Assembly: GCA_903842595.1 (NCBI GenBank)
Contig: CAIMMO010000071.1
Coordinates: 1-64,000, forward strand
Length of the DNA stretch: 64,000 nucleotides
Direction: 5' to 3'
Origin: an uncultured Alphaproteobacteria bacterium
GTDB lineage: Bacteria > Pseudomonadota > Alphaproteobacteria > Caulobacterales > Hyphomonadaceae
The first letter of the stretch is position 1. Each line of letters opens with the position of its first letter. Below the pieces are notes generated by a model. The model saw only the letters and a list, made by a program, of their open reading frames with translations, was not told the DNA's origin and ran no database searches. The position numbers and the translations under genes are program-made. This document shows positions 35,077 through 44,239 of this stretch, in pieces.

Positions 35077-35898
35077 ATGGGGACGCGCGGTCGGATCATC
35101 TTGACCTCATCGTTGCGCGCGGCCGCACTTGGGTTGTTCGCGCTGGCGTTCAGCCATGCCGCCTCCGCGCAGATCGCGTCTGTTCCCGGTCCCGGTCCCG
35201 GCGATCCCCGCATCAAGGAGTTCCTGTACGACCCTGACGCAATTGTCGCGATACGCGGTCAGCTCGGCTATGAACTGATGATTGAGTTTGGCCGGGACGA
35301 ACGGATCGAGAATGTCTCCATCGGTGACTCGCTTTCCTGGCAGGTGACACCCAACCGCAAGGCCACGCTTCTGTTCCTGAAGCCAATGTCGAGGGGCAAT
35401 CCGACCAGCATGACGGTGGTGACGAGTGAGCGCATCTATTCGTTCATGCTCGAGATCTTCGAGGGCGCCGGGCCTGCCGATCCGGAATCGATGCGTCGCT
35501 TGCGTTTCCTCTACCCTGAACCGCCGGCCCCTGTTGTGGCGGTGCCAGCCCCGCCGCCGCCGCCACCACCTCCCCCACGTCCGGAGGACTTCAACTTCGA
35601 CTACGCGCTTTCGGGCACGAAGGCGCTCCATCCGGTGCGCGTTTTCGATGACGGTGTGGTCACCTACTTTCAGTTCGACACCAGGAGTCCCGCGCCCGCC
35701 ATTTTCGTGATCGGTGTCGATGGCAAGGAAGAAATGCCAAACACGCGTATTGACGGTGACTACACAGTTGCCGACTTGATCGCCGAGCGGTTTGTGCTGC
35801 GCTATGGCAACGCTCAGGCGGAGCTCAGGAACAGGGCCTGGAGCAACCGCCCCAAGCCCCGGCCCGCGCCGCTTCCGCAACCCAGTCAAGGCGGCTGA
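35077..35898 (+). CDS. virB9: VirB9 outer-membrane-complex component
   Basis: The 273-residue precursor has a signal peptide (LRAAALGLFALAFSHAASAQ). The N-terminal VirB9 domain includes FLYDPDAIVAIRGQLGYEL and TPNRKATLLFLKP, then a linker with nine consecutive prolines, and the C-terminal domain includes FNFDYALSG, PVRVFDDGVVTYFQF and ERFVLRYGN. AAGGA 5 nt before ATG 35077 and the immediate signal peptide favour this start over upstream ATGs at 34987/34996. This leaves an 82-bp gap after virB6, exactly where virB7-virB8 would be expected, and no gene is present there. Confidence 0.93.
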   Translation: MGTRGRIILTSSLRAAALGLFALAFSHAASAQIASVPGPGPGDPRIKEFLYDPDAIVAIRGQLGYELMIEFGRDERIENVSIGDSLSWQVTPNRKATLLFLKPMSRGNPTSMTVVTSERIYSFMLEIFEGAGPADPESMRRLRFLYPEPPAPVVAVPAPPPPPPPPPRPEDFNFDYALSGTKALHPVRVFDDGVVTYFQFDTRSPAPAIFVIGVDGKEEMPNTRIDGDYTVADLIAERFVLRYGNAQAELRNRAWSNRPKPRPAPLPQPSQGG

Positions 35899-35899
35899 C

Positions 35900-37075
35900 A
35901 TGATCGATCCGTCGCCTCCGCCCCGGACCGGCCTAGACCGGACCTTCGACATGGACGCGCCGCCCCGTGTGGCCGGCAGCAATTCGCTCTGGCCGGTCGC
36001 GTTCGGCATTGTGGGCGCCCTTGGGCTTGGCGCAGTCGTCTTCCTGCAGCTGGAAGCCGGCCGAACGGCCATCGAGAACGCTGCACTGGCGAGCAGGCAA
36101 GCTGCCGCAGATGCGGCCGCACAACGGCTTGCTGCAGCGACGACAGAGCCATCGGCGATACCGCCCCCCGGTGGCGCAGATCCGGCGTCACCCGAGCCGC
36201 TGCCGCCTGAGCTCATACCGCTTGTGGAGGAACAGGCTGCACTGCCGCCCCAGGTCGTTCCCGGACCAACGCAACTCGAGCTCGACCGACTTCGTTCCCC
36301 CGCTCTGGTGGTTGATCTGGGATCCTACGAGCCGCTGCCATCGGGCGCCTTGAAGCCTGATGCCGCCAGCCCCATTGATCCGAATTCGATTTCCGCTGCG
36401 ATGTCTTCCGCTGCAAATCAGAACCTGAACCCGGACGAACGCTTCGCTCAGCGGTTCGGTGTGGGCAATGCCTCGAAGCCAACCAAGGCCGGCAGGCTCA
36501 GTGATGTTTCAACAACCATCATCGAGGGAACGGTCATCGCCGCGGTACTCGAGACAGCGCTCAATTCAGACCTGCCAGGGTATGTTCGCGCGGTGGTAAC
36601 GCGCGAAGTACGTGGCTTCGACGGCAGCGCGGTCCTGGTTCCCCGCGGGTCGCGGTTGATCGGTCAGTACAAGTCCGGCGTAGCGCTTGGGCAGAGCAGG
36701 ACCTTTGTGATCTGGACGCGGATGATCCGACCCGATGGCGTTACGATCGAATTGTCCGCGCCGGCGACCGACGGTCTTGGGCGCGGTGGACTTGATGGCG
36801 ACGTCGACACCCACTTCTTTGAACGCTTCGGGGGTGCGGTCCTGTTGTCTCTTCTCAACCTGGGTGTGGGCGCAGCGGTCGATGCGGCTGATACCAACAT
36901 CGTAATCGCATCGACCCGCGCCGGCGTCGATGCGGGCGCGGGCGCAATTACGAGCGGCGTCAGTATCGCTCCGACAGTCATGGTGCCGCAGGGCGCTCCG
37001 GTGCGCGTGTTCGTCAGCCAGGACCTCGATTTCTCGACGGTCGGACCGGTCCTGCCCCTGAGCACGCCCAATTGA
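35900..37075 (+). CDS. virB10: VirB10/TrbI envelope-spanning T4SS protein
   Basis: The 391-residue protein has a short cytoplasmic N-terminus rich in Pro, one membrane helix (~29-50, LWPVAFGIVGALGLGAVVFLQ), a Pro/Ala-rich periplasmic spacer and the C-terminal TrbI barrel domain. The barrel has TTIIEGTVIAAVLETALNSDLPG, LVPRGSRLIGQY and TRMIRPDG. VirB10 links inner-membrane ATPases to the outer-membrane pore. It starts 1 bp after the virB9 stop, and its stop overlaps the virB11 TTG start. Confidence 0.95.
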   Translation: MIDPSPPPRTGLDRTFDMDAPPRVAGSNSLWPVAFGIVGALGLGAVVFLQLEAGRTAIENAALASRQAAADAAAQRLAAATTEPSAIPPPGGADPASPEPLPPELIPLVEEQAALPPQVVPGPTQLELDRLRSPALVVDLGSYEPLPSGALKPDAASPIDPNSISAAMSSAANQNLNPDERFAQRFGVGNASKPTKAGRLSDVSTTIIEGTVIAAVLETALNSDLPGYVRAVVTREVRGFDGSAVLVPRGSRLIGQYKSGVALGQSRTFVIWTRMIRPDGVTIELSAPATDGLGRGGLDGDVDTHFFERFGGAVLLSLLNLGVGAAVDAADTNIVIASTRAGVDAGAGAITSGVSIAPTVMVPQGAPVRVFVSQDLDFSTVGPVLPLSTPN

Positions 37076-38052
37076 TCAGCGAGGGCGTCTATCTCCGGAC
37101 CTATCTTGCGCCGTTGGCGCCATGGCTCGACCGCGCCGACGTCACCGATATCCTCGTCAATCAGCCCGGAGAAGTCTGGATCGATGGCGCCTCGGGATTT
37201 GAGCGAATTGAGGCATCCGACGTCACCGAAGTCATGCTCCAGCGCCTCGCCCAGCAGATCGCAGCGCATTCCAGCCAGGGCGTAAGTCGCGAGTATCCGT
37301 TGCTGGCGGCGACGCTTCCCGATGGAGCGCGCGTTCAGGTCGTCGCACCGCCAGCGACGCGCAAGCATTTTGCGCTGGCCATCCGTAAACACGTGCTGCC
37401 GGATCTGCGGCTCGTGGACTACGAGAAAGCAGGCGCATTCGCGCAGGTCAGCCGCGCGGCGGGCAGCGAGCGCGCTGCAACGGATGCTGAGCTCGACAGG
37501 CTTCTTGAAGCTGGAAATCTGCTCTCGTTCTTTTCGGGAGCGGTAAAGGCCGGGCGCAACATCGTCATCTCAGGCGGTACGGGCACCGGCAAGACGACAT
37601 TCCTGAATGCGCTGCTGAAGGAAATCCCGGAGGACAGCCGCCTGATCGTGATCGAGGATACGCCCGAGGTCGTGCTCGCGCACCCGAATGCGCTCGGGCT
37701 GGTCGCGGTTGGAAGTGAGCTTGGCGAGGCGCGGGTTGGCATCGACGAGCTGTTGCGGGCAAGCCTTCGCATGCGGCCCGATCGCCTGATGGTCGGTGAG
37801 ATAAGAGGATCAGAGGCGTTCACATTCCTGCGCGCGGTCAATACCGGCCATCCTGGTTCAATGACGACAGTGCATGCCGACAGCCCGCAGGGTGCGTTCG
37901 AGCAGATAGCCTTCATGACGCTTCAGGCAGGGCTCACGCTGACGCGATCAGACGTCATCGAATACGCGAAATCGGTCATCGACGTGATTGTGCAACTGTC
38001 GCGGATTCAGGGCCGGCGAGTCGTCAGTTCGGTGACGTTTCACAAGAGGTAG
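37072..38052 (+). CDS. virB11: VirB11 traffic ATPase
   Basis: VirB11 is the hexameric ATPase that switches T4SS between pilus building and substrate transfer. The 326-residue protein has an N-terminal domain (DILVNQPGEVWID), then Walker A GGTGTGKT (168-175), an Asp box IVIEDTPEV, Walker B MRPDRLMVGEIRG and a His box GHPGSMTTVHADS. The start is a TTG overlapping the virB10 stop (TTGA). It is the last gene of the operon. No coupling protein virD4 follows. Confidence 0.96.
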   Translation: MISEGVYLRTYLAPLAPWLDRADVTDILVNQPGEVWIDGASGFERIEASDVTEVMLQRLAQQIAAHSSQGVSREYPLLAATLPDGARVQVVAPPATRKHFALAIRKHVLPDLRLVDYEKAGAFAQVSRAAGSERAATDAELDRLLEAGNLLSFFSGAVKAGRNIVISGGTGTGKTTFLNALLKEIPEDSRLIVIEDTPEVVLAHPNALGLVAVGSELGEARVGIDELLRASLRMRPDRLMVGEIRGSEAFTFLRAVNTGHPGSMTTVHADSPQGAFEQIAFMTLQAGLTLTRSDVIEYAKSVIDVIVQLSRIQGRRVVSSVTFHKR

Positions 38053-38112
38053 GCGGGGGTCATGGCCTGGGGCCTTCAGCGGGTTGTCGCCGGACGTCCG
38101 GCCAGCGCCCCC

Positions 38113-39714
38113 TCAAGCCGTCGCCGAAGCCATGAATCCGACATCGCGGTTGAAGTTTCGCAGGTTGGGGAAGATCGAATCCAGCTGGCCTTCGGATAGA
38201 CCGAACCATCGCCCGATCGTGCCCGCATATTGATCGACAGACATAGACGGAACAAGAATGTTGCCCGACATGTCCGGGTTGGCAAAGCCTGTCTGATCGA
38301 CGCCCAAGGTCGGGAACTGGCCGTACATGTTCCCACCATTGACCGCGCCGCCCAGCACGAATTGATGCGAGCCCCACGCGTGATCTGTGCCGTCGCCATT
38401 GGTGGTGAAAGTACGCGAGAAATCCGACGCCGTAAAAGCGGTCACCTGCGGACGCATGTCGATACCGTTGAGGTTTGCGATCGCGCCGTCGAAGTAGGCC
38501 ATCGCATGGGCAAGGCGCGCAAGAAGAGGCGACTGGGTTGAGTTCTGGATGTCGTGGTTGTCGAACCCGCCCATTGAGACGAAAAAGACCTGGCGCCGGA
38601 TGCCTAGCGCTGCGTTTGCGGCGATCGTCTTGGCGACGCTCTGCAGTTGTACAGCCAGCGCGTTCGTTTCGTTGACCCGGGTGATCGGATTGAGAAGCTG
38701 CGTTGGCGCAGCCACCGATGCTCCGGGGCCTCCGGCAGCGAACTGGACGTTGAGAAGGTCGGCAGCGCCCATTGAGCGGACCACCTTCGCGCCATGATCC
38801 TGCATGAAGTAGCTGGTTCCGGCCACGTCACCAATAATCTCGCGTACGCGCGCGCCAGCATTGCTGGCGCCAAAAACGGTGGTTGTGGGCGCGATCGCCG
38901 AAGTGATGCGGATGGCCGGCACGGTCTGGTTTGTTGATATCTGGTATTGGACGACACTCTGTCCCGCGAGCAGTACGGCGTTGCCGGCGGTCGAGATCGC
39001 GGTGAAGACCGCATTGGAGCCGTTGGTCGAAAGGAACTGGTCCGCCATGAGCCCGCCCCAGCCGCGGCGCGCCCCTTCTGCCGCGCCTGCCTGCCATGTC
39101 GATTGCTGGTCGTTGTGTGACATGAGATTGGAGGGCAGCGGTACGCTGCGGGCACGGTACTGCGCCTTGGTCGTCGGCTGGATCAGCGGGCCGACATTGG
39201 CGGCGATGGCAAGACGGCCGGCTGTCCACAGCGGGAGCAATGGGCCCATGTGCGGGTTCAGAGCGAAGGTGCGCACAGACGCGTTCGTCCCGGCCGGAAC
39301 AGGGTTGGGCGTTGCCGGAACGATAGGAAGAACGCCCCCCCATGCCTCAGGCAACAGATAGGCGGTAGCATTGTTGGGCAGAACACGCCCGGTAATCGCG
39401 TTGGTGCCTCCGGGAGGTGTCGCTACCGTGCCGACGGGCATGAGGGCGATGGGGTCGACACCGTTGTTGCGGGCGGAGAAGTAGCGGCCCCAGCTGTCCG
39501 TGTCGGTCGCAAGCACGGTGTTGTTGGAGTCATTGCCGCCAAACAGGAAAATGCACACCAGCGCCTTGTAACCGGGCGCGGTCTGCGCTGCGGCCTGGCC
39601 CATGGTCGCCAGCTGGAAACCGAAGGTGGATGCTGCCGCCCCGACACAGCTGAGCGCGGTTGCGCGCCGGAGTATTTCGCGACGGGTGGCGGGCGATGTT
39701 GGCTTGTCGGTCAT
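38113..39714 (-). CDS. DUF1501 secreted protein (Tat-type signal)
   Basis: The 533-residue protein has an RR-containing N-terminus (TRREILRRATALSCVGAAAS) like a Tat signal, followed by the DUF1501 domain: KALVCIFLFGGNDSNNTVLATD, MSHNDQQSTWQ and FVSMGGFDNHD. DUF1501 has an alkaline-phosphatase-superfamily-like fold in part of the family; function unknown. It lies 11 bp downstream of the DUF1800 gene, a pairing repeatedly seen in Gram-negative bacteria, suggesting an operon and a common export or envelope role. Confidence 0.9.
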   Translation of the reverse strand: MTDKPTSPATRREILRRATALSCVGAAASTFGFQLATMGQAAAQTAPGYKALVCIFLFGGNDSNNTVLATDTDSWGRYFSARNNGVDPIALMPVGTVATPPGGTNAITGRVLPNNATAYLLPEAWGGVLPIVPATPNPVPAGTNASVRTFALNPHMGPLLPLWTAGRLAIAANVGPLIQPTTKAQYRARSVPLPSNLMSHNDQQSTWQAGAAEGARRGWGGLMADQFLSTNGSNAVFTAISTAGNAVLLAGQSVVQYQISTNQTVPAIRITSAIAPTTTVFGASNAGARVREIIGDVAGTSYFMQDHGAKVVRSMGAADLLNVQFAAGGPGASVAAPTQLLNPITRVNETNALAVQLQSVAKTIAANAALGIRRQVFFVSMGGFDNHDIQNSTQSPLLARLAHAMAYFDGAIANLNGIDMRPQVTAFTASDFSRTFTTNGDGTDHAWGSHQFVLGGAVNGGNMYGQFPTLGVDQTGFANPDMSGNILVPSMSVDQYAGTIGRWFGLSEGQLDSIFPNLRNFNRDVGFMASATA

Positions 39715-39725
39715 GCTCGGCCGCC

Positions 39726-41432
39726 TCAACGCTGGATCAGGTATTCGGGGGAGATTTGCGAAAAGAAGACAGCGGTCTTGGCCCTGTTCAGCCGTGCCGC
39801 GTCTATCGCCGCCTGGTTGCTTCCGGTGGCGGCAGGAATTGCAACAGCGGAGATCGCCGCGTTGATGCGTGCCTGAAGCGTGGGCGTCATCTGGCCGTAG
39901 AACAGCAACATGTTCATCCGGTCGACCAACGCTGTGGGATTGTCGGCAAGCGCAATTTCTGCGGCGTAGGCGGAGCGAACATCGCGACCCGACCCGCCGG
40001 TCGGCGTAGATCCGATGCCAGCATTGATCCAGTCCTGCATCTGATTGATGTAGGAGGCGGTGGTGACTTCATCGACGACCTGAAACTCCGGCGCGAGCAA
40101 CATGTTCTGGCCGAGTTGTGTGGTAGCAGGCGGTGTAAACCCTGGGCGCCAGAAATTGAAAACCGAAGGTGAGGTGAGCGGGGACTGGTTGAGAGACGTA
40201 TTCGCGCTCGTCGAGGTGATCAGGAAGTTGCCAGTCTGCGAGGTGGCGGCAAAGGACCGGGCCCAGTTGGTGACCCGGATCACGGGCTCGCGCAGTTTTC
40301 CAAAGCTCGGCGAGGTGGCTACCGAATTGTTCCGAGCTTCGGTGTCGTTGAGGATGGCGCGGACGACTGCCGCCAGATCGCCACGTACGCCCGTTCCGTT
40401 GTTCGCAAAGACGGCCGAGACCCGCCCGACATAAGCGGGGGTGGGGTTGGATGTCACCAGCTGCTGGATCAAGCGCCTGGCGATAAACGGTCCGGTGTTG
40501 GGGTGATTGAAGAGTCGATCGAGCGCTATGCGCAGGTCACCTGCCATATCGACTGTTGTGCTGGCCGGTATGGTTACACCGAGGAAAGTCTTCGCCGATG
40601 TTGAGTGAAAGTTGGGATAGAAGATCATTGGCCGCACCGAGCGGTCCGAGTGTGCGTTGCCGCCGGCGAATGTCGTGTTGTTGGGCGAGGTGCTGTACCA
40701 GCTGATGCCTGTGAACACCTTGGCGAGCCCCGCAATGTCTGCAGGTGTGTAGGCCGAAATCTGGTCGCTCCCATTGAGACGGGGCGTGCCGTCGCTATTG
40801 AGTTCGACCAGGCCGATGGTCATGAGCTGCATGACTTCCCGCGCATAGTTCTCGTCCGGCGTGCGAGTGCCGGCAGCGTCTTCCTTTTGATTGCCCAGGT
40901 AGGTGAGGTAGCGTCCCATCATCGGATGGAGCGTCACTTCCTCCAGCAGCGTGCGGAAGTTGCCGAAAGCGTTGCGCTGCAGCATGTCGTACCACGATGC
41001 GGCCCCCCGCGTGTCGACAGCTGCATCAGCCAGGGAAATGACGAAAATCTGAGACAGCGCAAACGTGATTCTCTGACGCAACTGGTCTGGCTCACTGATC
41101 GCCTGTCTCCACCAGGTCTGGTAGAAGTTGTTGGCGTTGACGGAGCCGTTGGCTGCGAGCGCACTATCGACAAAGGCTTCATGGCTGAGGGCCGGCCGCG
41201 GCATGGCTATCTGAGACGTGATCCAGCCATTTATTCCCTGACCCTGGACCTCAGCGATGCTGGATTCTGTGACGCCAAACGTCGCTTGAGTAAGAAGGCG
41301 GGCAGCTTCTGGCGCCGTCGGCGGCGGCGCTGCGGCGCCTTGTCCGCCTCCAGCGCCTGTATCGGTTGATGAACCGCCTCCGCCGCATGCGGCAAGCAAA
41401 CAAACCAAGGCCGCAACGATTGTGTAGCGCAT
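39726..41432 (-). CDS. DUF1800 lipoprotein
   Basis: The 568-residue protein has a lipoprotein signal (VCLLAAC) and a Gly/Ser linker, then the DUF1800 domain: AARLLTQATFGVTESSI, DQLRQRITFALSQIFVIS, HPMMGRYLTYLGN, DENYAREVMQLMTIGL and NPTPAYVGRVSAVFANNG. The family is helical and of unknown function. GGAAG is 6 nt before the ATG. It is encoded with the downstream DUF1501 gene. It is not an obvious T4SS component. Confidence 0.9.
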   Translation of the reverse strand: MRYTIVAALVCLLAACGGGGSSTDTGAGGGQGAAAPPPTAPEAARLLTQATFGVTESSIAEVQGQGINGWITSQIAMPRPALSHEAFVDSALAANGSVNANNFYQTWWRQAISEPDQLRQRITFALSQIFVISLADAAVDTRGAASWYDMLQRNAFGNFRTLLEEVTLHPMMGRYLTYLGNQKEDAAGTRTPDENYAREVMQLMTIGLVELNSDGTPRLNGSDQISAYTPADIAGLAKVFTGISWYSTSPNNTTFAGGNAHSDRSVRPMIFYPNFHSTSAKTFLGVTIPASTTVDMAGDLRIALDRLFNHPNTGPFIARRLIQQLVTSNPTPAYVGRVSAVFANNGTGVRGDLAAVVRAILNDTEARNNSVATSPSFGKLREPVIRVTNWARSFAATSQTGNFLITSTSANTSLNQSPLTSPSVFNFWRPGFTPPATTQLGQNMLLAPEFQVVDEVTTASYINQMQDWINAGIGSTPTGGSGRDVRSAYAAEIALADNPTALVDRMNMLLFYGQMTPTLQARINAAISAVAIPAATGSNQAAIDAARLNRAKTAVFFSQISPEYLIQR

Positions 41433-42298
41433 GGGGGCTTCCCGTTAGGACGGCCAGGAATTGGGCATGTCACTGCGGCACTCAGGTGAAATGGCGCTGC
41501 CGCGAAACTCGAAACCCGAAACACAGCCAGACGATGCAGAAGAATGCGCAGACCATCCAAGTGCAGAATTACGTGTTGAACACCGATAGGCAGGCTACCG
41601 GCGAACCGATTCTGCATGACATCAGAGCGTAGTGTTTCGCGGACGGCGCGCCAGTGAAATCTGAGCAAAGCTTGCTCGGTCCGCGCGTTGGGGTGCTGTA
41701 TGGCCAGCACTGCCTGGTCTCCTTCAAGGCGGAGACGAATTGCCTTCGGAGAGACCCCGAGGACGCAAATCTGGTACCCATGCCGTCGCTGCCCGGCAGC
41801 CCTCATGCCGGACGCGTTGTGGCTGTCTATTTCTTCACTGCGGGCGGGCCGCATTGCAAGCCACGTCACCGCCCCGTCGTATCGTCGGACCGCAGAAGCA
41901 GCGCTTCGTGCCTGCTGCGACCTGGCGGACTTTGCCAGACGTCCGACAGGCGCGCGTGTCTGCGCACCCAGTCGATATCGGTGCACACGGTGGCGGCAAG
42001 ATCCGACAGCCCTGCCGCACAATTGCGTGGCGACTTGAACAGCTGCCAGTCGTCCTGGTGCGCAATAACAAGGATGCTGCCGCCTGCATTGCCGTGCGGG
42101 TCCACCGACGGCGCAGCAGGGGGTATCGACGCGCAGGCGCCCGCCGGAGCCACTGCAGCCACACTCGCCAGCCTCATCCAGCGCGCTGTGACCGTGCCCA
42201 CTGCAAAGAAGCCAGAACCGGCCTGCTCCTCAAGAGCCCCAGGCGCGAACCTGGCGGCCAGCAAGCGCGTCACTCTGGCAAGGCCCGGCCAGGTGGGG
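41433..42298. other. Gene-poor spacer with decayed sequence
   Basis: About 870 bp without an intact gene. The right part holds a truncated PIG-L lipoprotein (42033-42177, minus). Left of it the minus strand has short protein-like stretches (for example VSPKAIRLRLEGDQAVLAIQ near 41700-41760) with no start, stop or homology I can defend. The first ~100 bp next to 41432 should contain the DUF1800 promoter. Confidence 0.5.
42033..42177 (-). pseudogene. Truncated PIG-L lipoprotein (N-terminus only)
   Basis: From an ATG at 42177 the frame encodes a lipoprotein signal (MRLASVAAVAPAGACASIP), a short linker and then SILVIAHQDDWQLFKSP. This is nearly the same AHQDDWQLF motif as the intact gene at 28107-29027. 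The DNA over the motif is identical for about 21 nt (28893-28913 and 42037-42057). Beyond 42033 the similarity stops and the frame runs into unrelated residues. It is a broken paralogue or duplicated 5' end. Confidence 0.7.
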
Positions 42299-43765
42299 TC
42301 AGGCGAGGCTTGCCCGGTATTGTCTCCACGGCAGGGCTTCCTCGAACAGGTAGGCCAACTCCAGCAGCAAGCCGTCAGCGCCCGCCGCGGCACAGGCCTG
42401 CACGCCGATCGGCAGGTTCGTCGACGTGCGGCCCAGCGGCAGGCTTATCGCCGGCGCGCCGCAGACATTGTGGATCAGCGTATAGCCCACTTGCTGCAAC
42501 AGCCGCTCGCGCAACGTGTCGAACGGCACGTCACCGCGCAGATAACCCAGCGGCGAGGGCGGGGAGGCGATCACGGGCGACAGCACCACGTCGAAGCCCT
42601 TTATCCATTCATTGTAGGCGGCCGTATTGCCGAGCAGGCGCTGGATCACCGCATTGGTGTCGGCTTCCGTGAGCTTCGATGCATTCGCAGCCATGCGCAG
42701 GCTGAAGGGCTCGAACGAGGATTCATCCGCCTTACGGCCGGTCTCCCTGGTGGCGCTCGCGACGTCCTGCGCGGCTCCTAGGGACCAGAACGCCAGGAAG
42801 TCATCGCCGAAGCTTGCGGTCGTCGGCCAGCTGGTCTGACTCACCGCGTGGCCGAGGTCTTCCAGAACCTTTGCTGCGCTGTTGACGACAGCGGCGACCT
42901 CCTTGTCCGCTTCGAACCCGGCAAAGCCCCTGGTCAGCACGCCAACCCGTAGCTTGCGCCGCACCGGTCCATCGACAAAGCCGACAGGCGCGTGAATGGC
43001 GGCGCTGCCCTTGCGCTCCACCAGCGACATCAGCCGCGCCGAATCGCGCACCGTGTGCGAGACGCAGCCCTGCACCGAGATGGCGAGCGGGCCCGGGACC
43101 TCGCCATCAGCCATGCGGCCGCGCGAAGGCTTCAGGCCGACAAGCCCGCAATTGGCCGCCGGGAACCGGATGGACCCACCGCCATCATTGGCGTGCGCCA
43201 TCGGCACCACGCCCGCCGCCACCGCTGCGGCCGACCCGCCGGAGGATCCGCCGGTGGAACGGCCAAGGTCCCATGGATTGCGCGTTGGACCGAAAGCGAG
43301 CGGTTCGGTCGTCGGCAGGTAGCCATACTCGGGCGAGGCCGACTTGCCGATGCTGATCAGTCCGGTGTCGAGCATCGCGGCGACAAACGGTTCGGTGGTC
43401 GCTGCAGGCGGCCGCCCTGCTGTCACGCGTGTTCCGCTGCGTGTCATGACGCCCGCGACATTGTTGAGATCCTTGATCAGGTAGGGCACGCCTGCGAACG
43501 GACCGCTGCCGGGGGTCGCCGCTTGCGCGCGCGCCTGTGTGTACGTGTCCGCGACCAGGAAATTGATCGTCGGTTGAACTGCCAGCGCGCGCGCAATCGC
43601 AGCGTCGACTGCTTCACGGGCCGACATGTTGCCGGACCTGATCAGGCTCGCCATCTCGGTGGCGTCAGGTTCCGTTCCGCTGGCCGATATTCCGGGCGCA
43701 CCAGCGCAGGCTGCAACCCCTGTCGCCCATACGGTGGCCAGAAGGCTTCGCCGTGTCAGCCGCAT
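42299..43765 (-). CDS. Amidase-signature family enzyme, exported
   Basis: The 488-residue protein starts at [22 protein letters not shown], combining an RR motif with a lipobox, so it is probably a Tat-exported lipoprotein. AGGGGA 8 nt upstream supports this start. The amidase signature domain has the catalytic Lys in PYLIKDLNN, the cis-Ser/nucleophile region [18 protein letters not shown] and [21 protein letters not shown]. It would hydrolyse amide bonds such as aryl or acyl amides; substrate unknown. The next gene upstream on the strand encodes a VOC protein 90 bp away. Confidence 0.9.
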   Translation of the reverse strand: MRLTRRSLLATVWATGVAACAGAPGISASGTEPDATEMASLIRSGNMSAREAVDAAIARALAVQPTINFLVADTYTQARAQAATPGSGPFAGVPYLIKDLNNVAGVMTRSGTRVTAGRPPAATTEPFVAAMLDTGLISIGKSASPEYGYLPTTEPLAFGPTRNPWDLGRSTGGSSGGSAAAVAAGVVPMAHANDGGGSIRFPAANCGLVGLKPSRGRMADGEVPGPLAISVQGCVSHTVRDSARLMSLVERKGSAAIHAPVGFVDGPVRRKLRVGVLTRGFAGFEADKEVAAVVNSAAKVLEDLGHAVSQTSWPTTASFGDDFLAFWSLGAAQDVASATRETGRKADESSFEPFSLRMAANASKLTEADTNAVIQRLLGNTAAYNEWIKGFDVVLSPVIASPPSPLGYLRGDVPFDTLRERLLQQVGYTLIHNVCGAPAISLPLGRTSTNLPIGVQACAAAGADGLLLELAYLFEEALPWRQYRASLA

Positions 43766-43855
43766 GTTGGTTTCCCCTGGATCGCGCTTCTTGTTTTGCG
43801 AAGCTTCACAGGCGGGGCCGCGCTGCGCAAGCGGCGCCGCAGCGGCAGGACGCAC

Positions 43856-44239
43856 CTATCGCGCAGGCTCGATGAGATCCCACGGATTGCCGTACAGGTC
43901 CTCGAACACGGCGACCTTGCCATAGGGTTCGTTTCGCGGGCTTTCACGGAAGACCACGCCTTCACCGGTCATGCGCGCATGGTCGCGATCGAAATCGTCG
44001 GTCTGCGCGAAGAGGAAGACGCGCCCGCCGGCCTGCCTGCCGATTGTCGCCTGTTGCTCGCCCACCGCCTTGGCCAGGACCAGCGCCACGCCTTGCGCAC
44101 CGGGCGGCTGCACCACCACCCAGCGCTTGCCGCCGCCCATGTCGGTGTCTTCGGCCAGCTCGAAACCGAGACAGCGCGAGAACCAGTCGATGGCCGCGTC
44201 ATAGTCGCGGACGAGGAAGGCGAGCTTTGCGATCTGCAT
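43856..44239 (-). CDS. VOC/glyoxalase-fold protein
   Basis: The 127-residue protein is a single VOC domain: KLAFLVRDYDAAIDWFSRCLGFEL at the start and VAVFEDLYGNPWDLIEP at the end. The family includes glyoxalases, dioxygenases and antibiotic-binding proteins; metal ligands are suggested by Glu near the ends. It overlaps the fhs stop by one base (TAATG), so it is translated with fhs. A link to formate or formaldehyde-type metabolism is possible but unproven. Confidence 0.85.
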   Translation of the reverse strand: MQIAKLAFLVRDYDAAIDWFSRCLGFELAEDTDMGGGKRWVVVQPPGAQGVALVLAKAVGEQQATIGRQAGGRVFLFAQTDDFDRDHARMTGEGVVFRESPRNEPYGKVAVFEDLYGNPWDLIEPAR

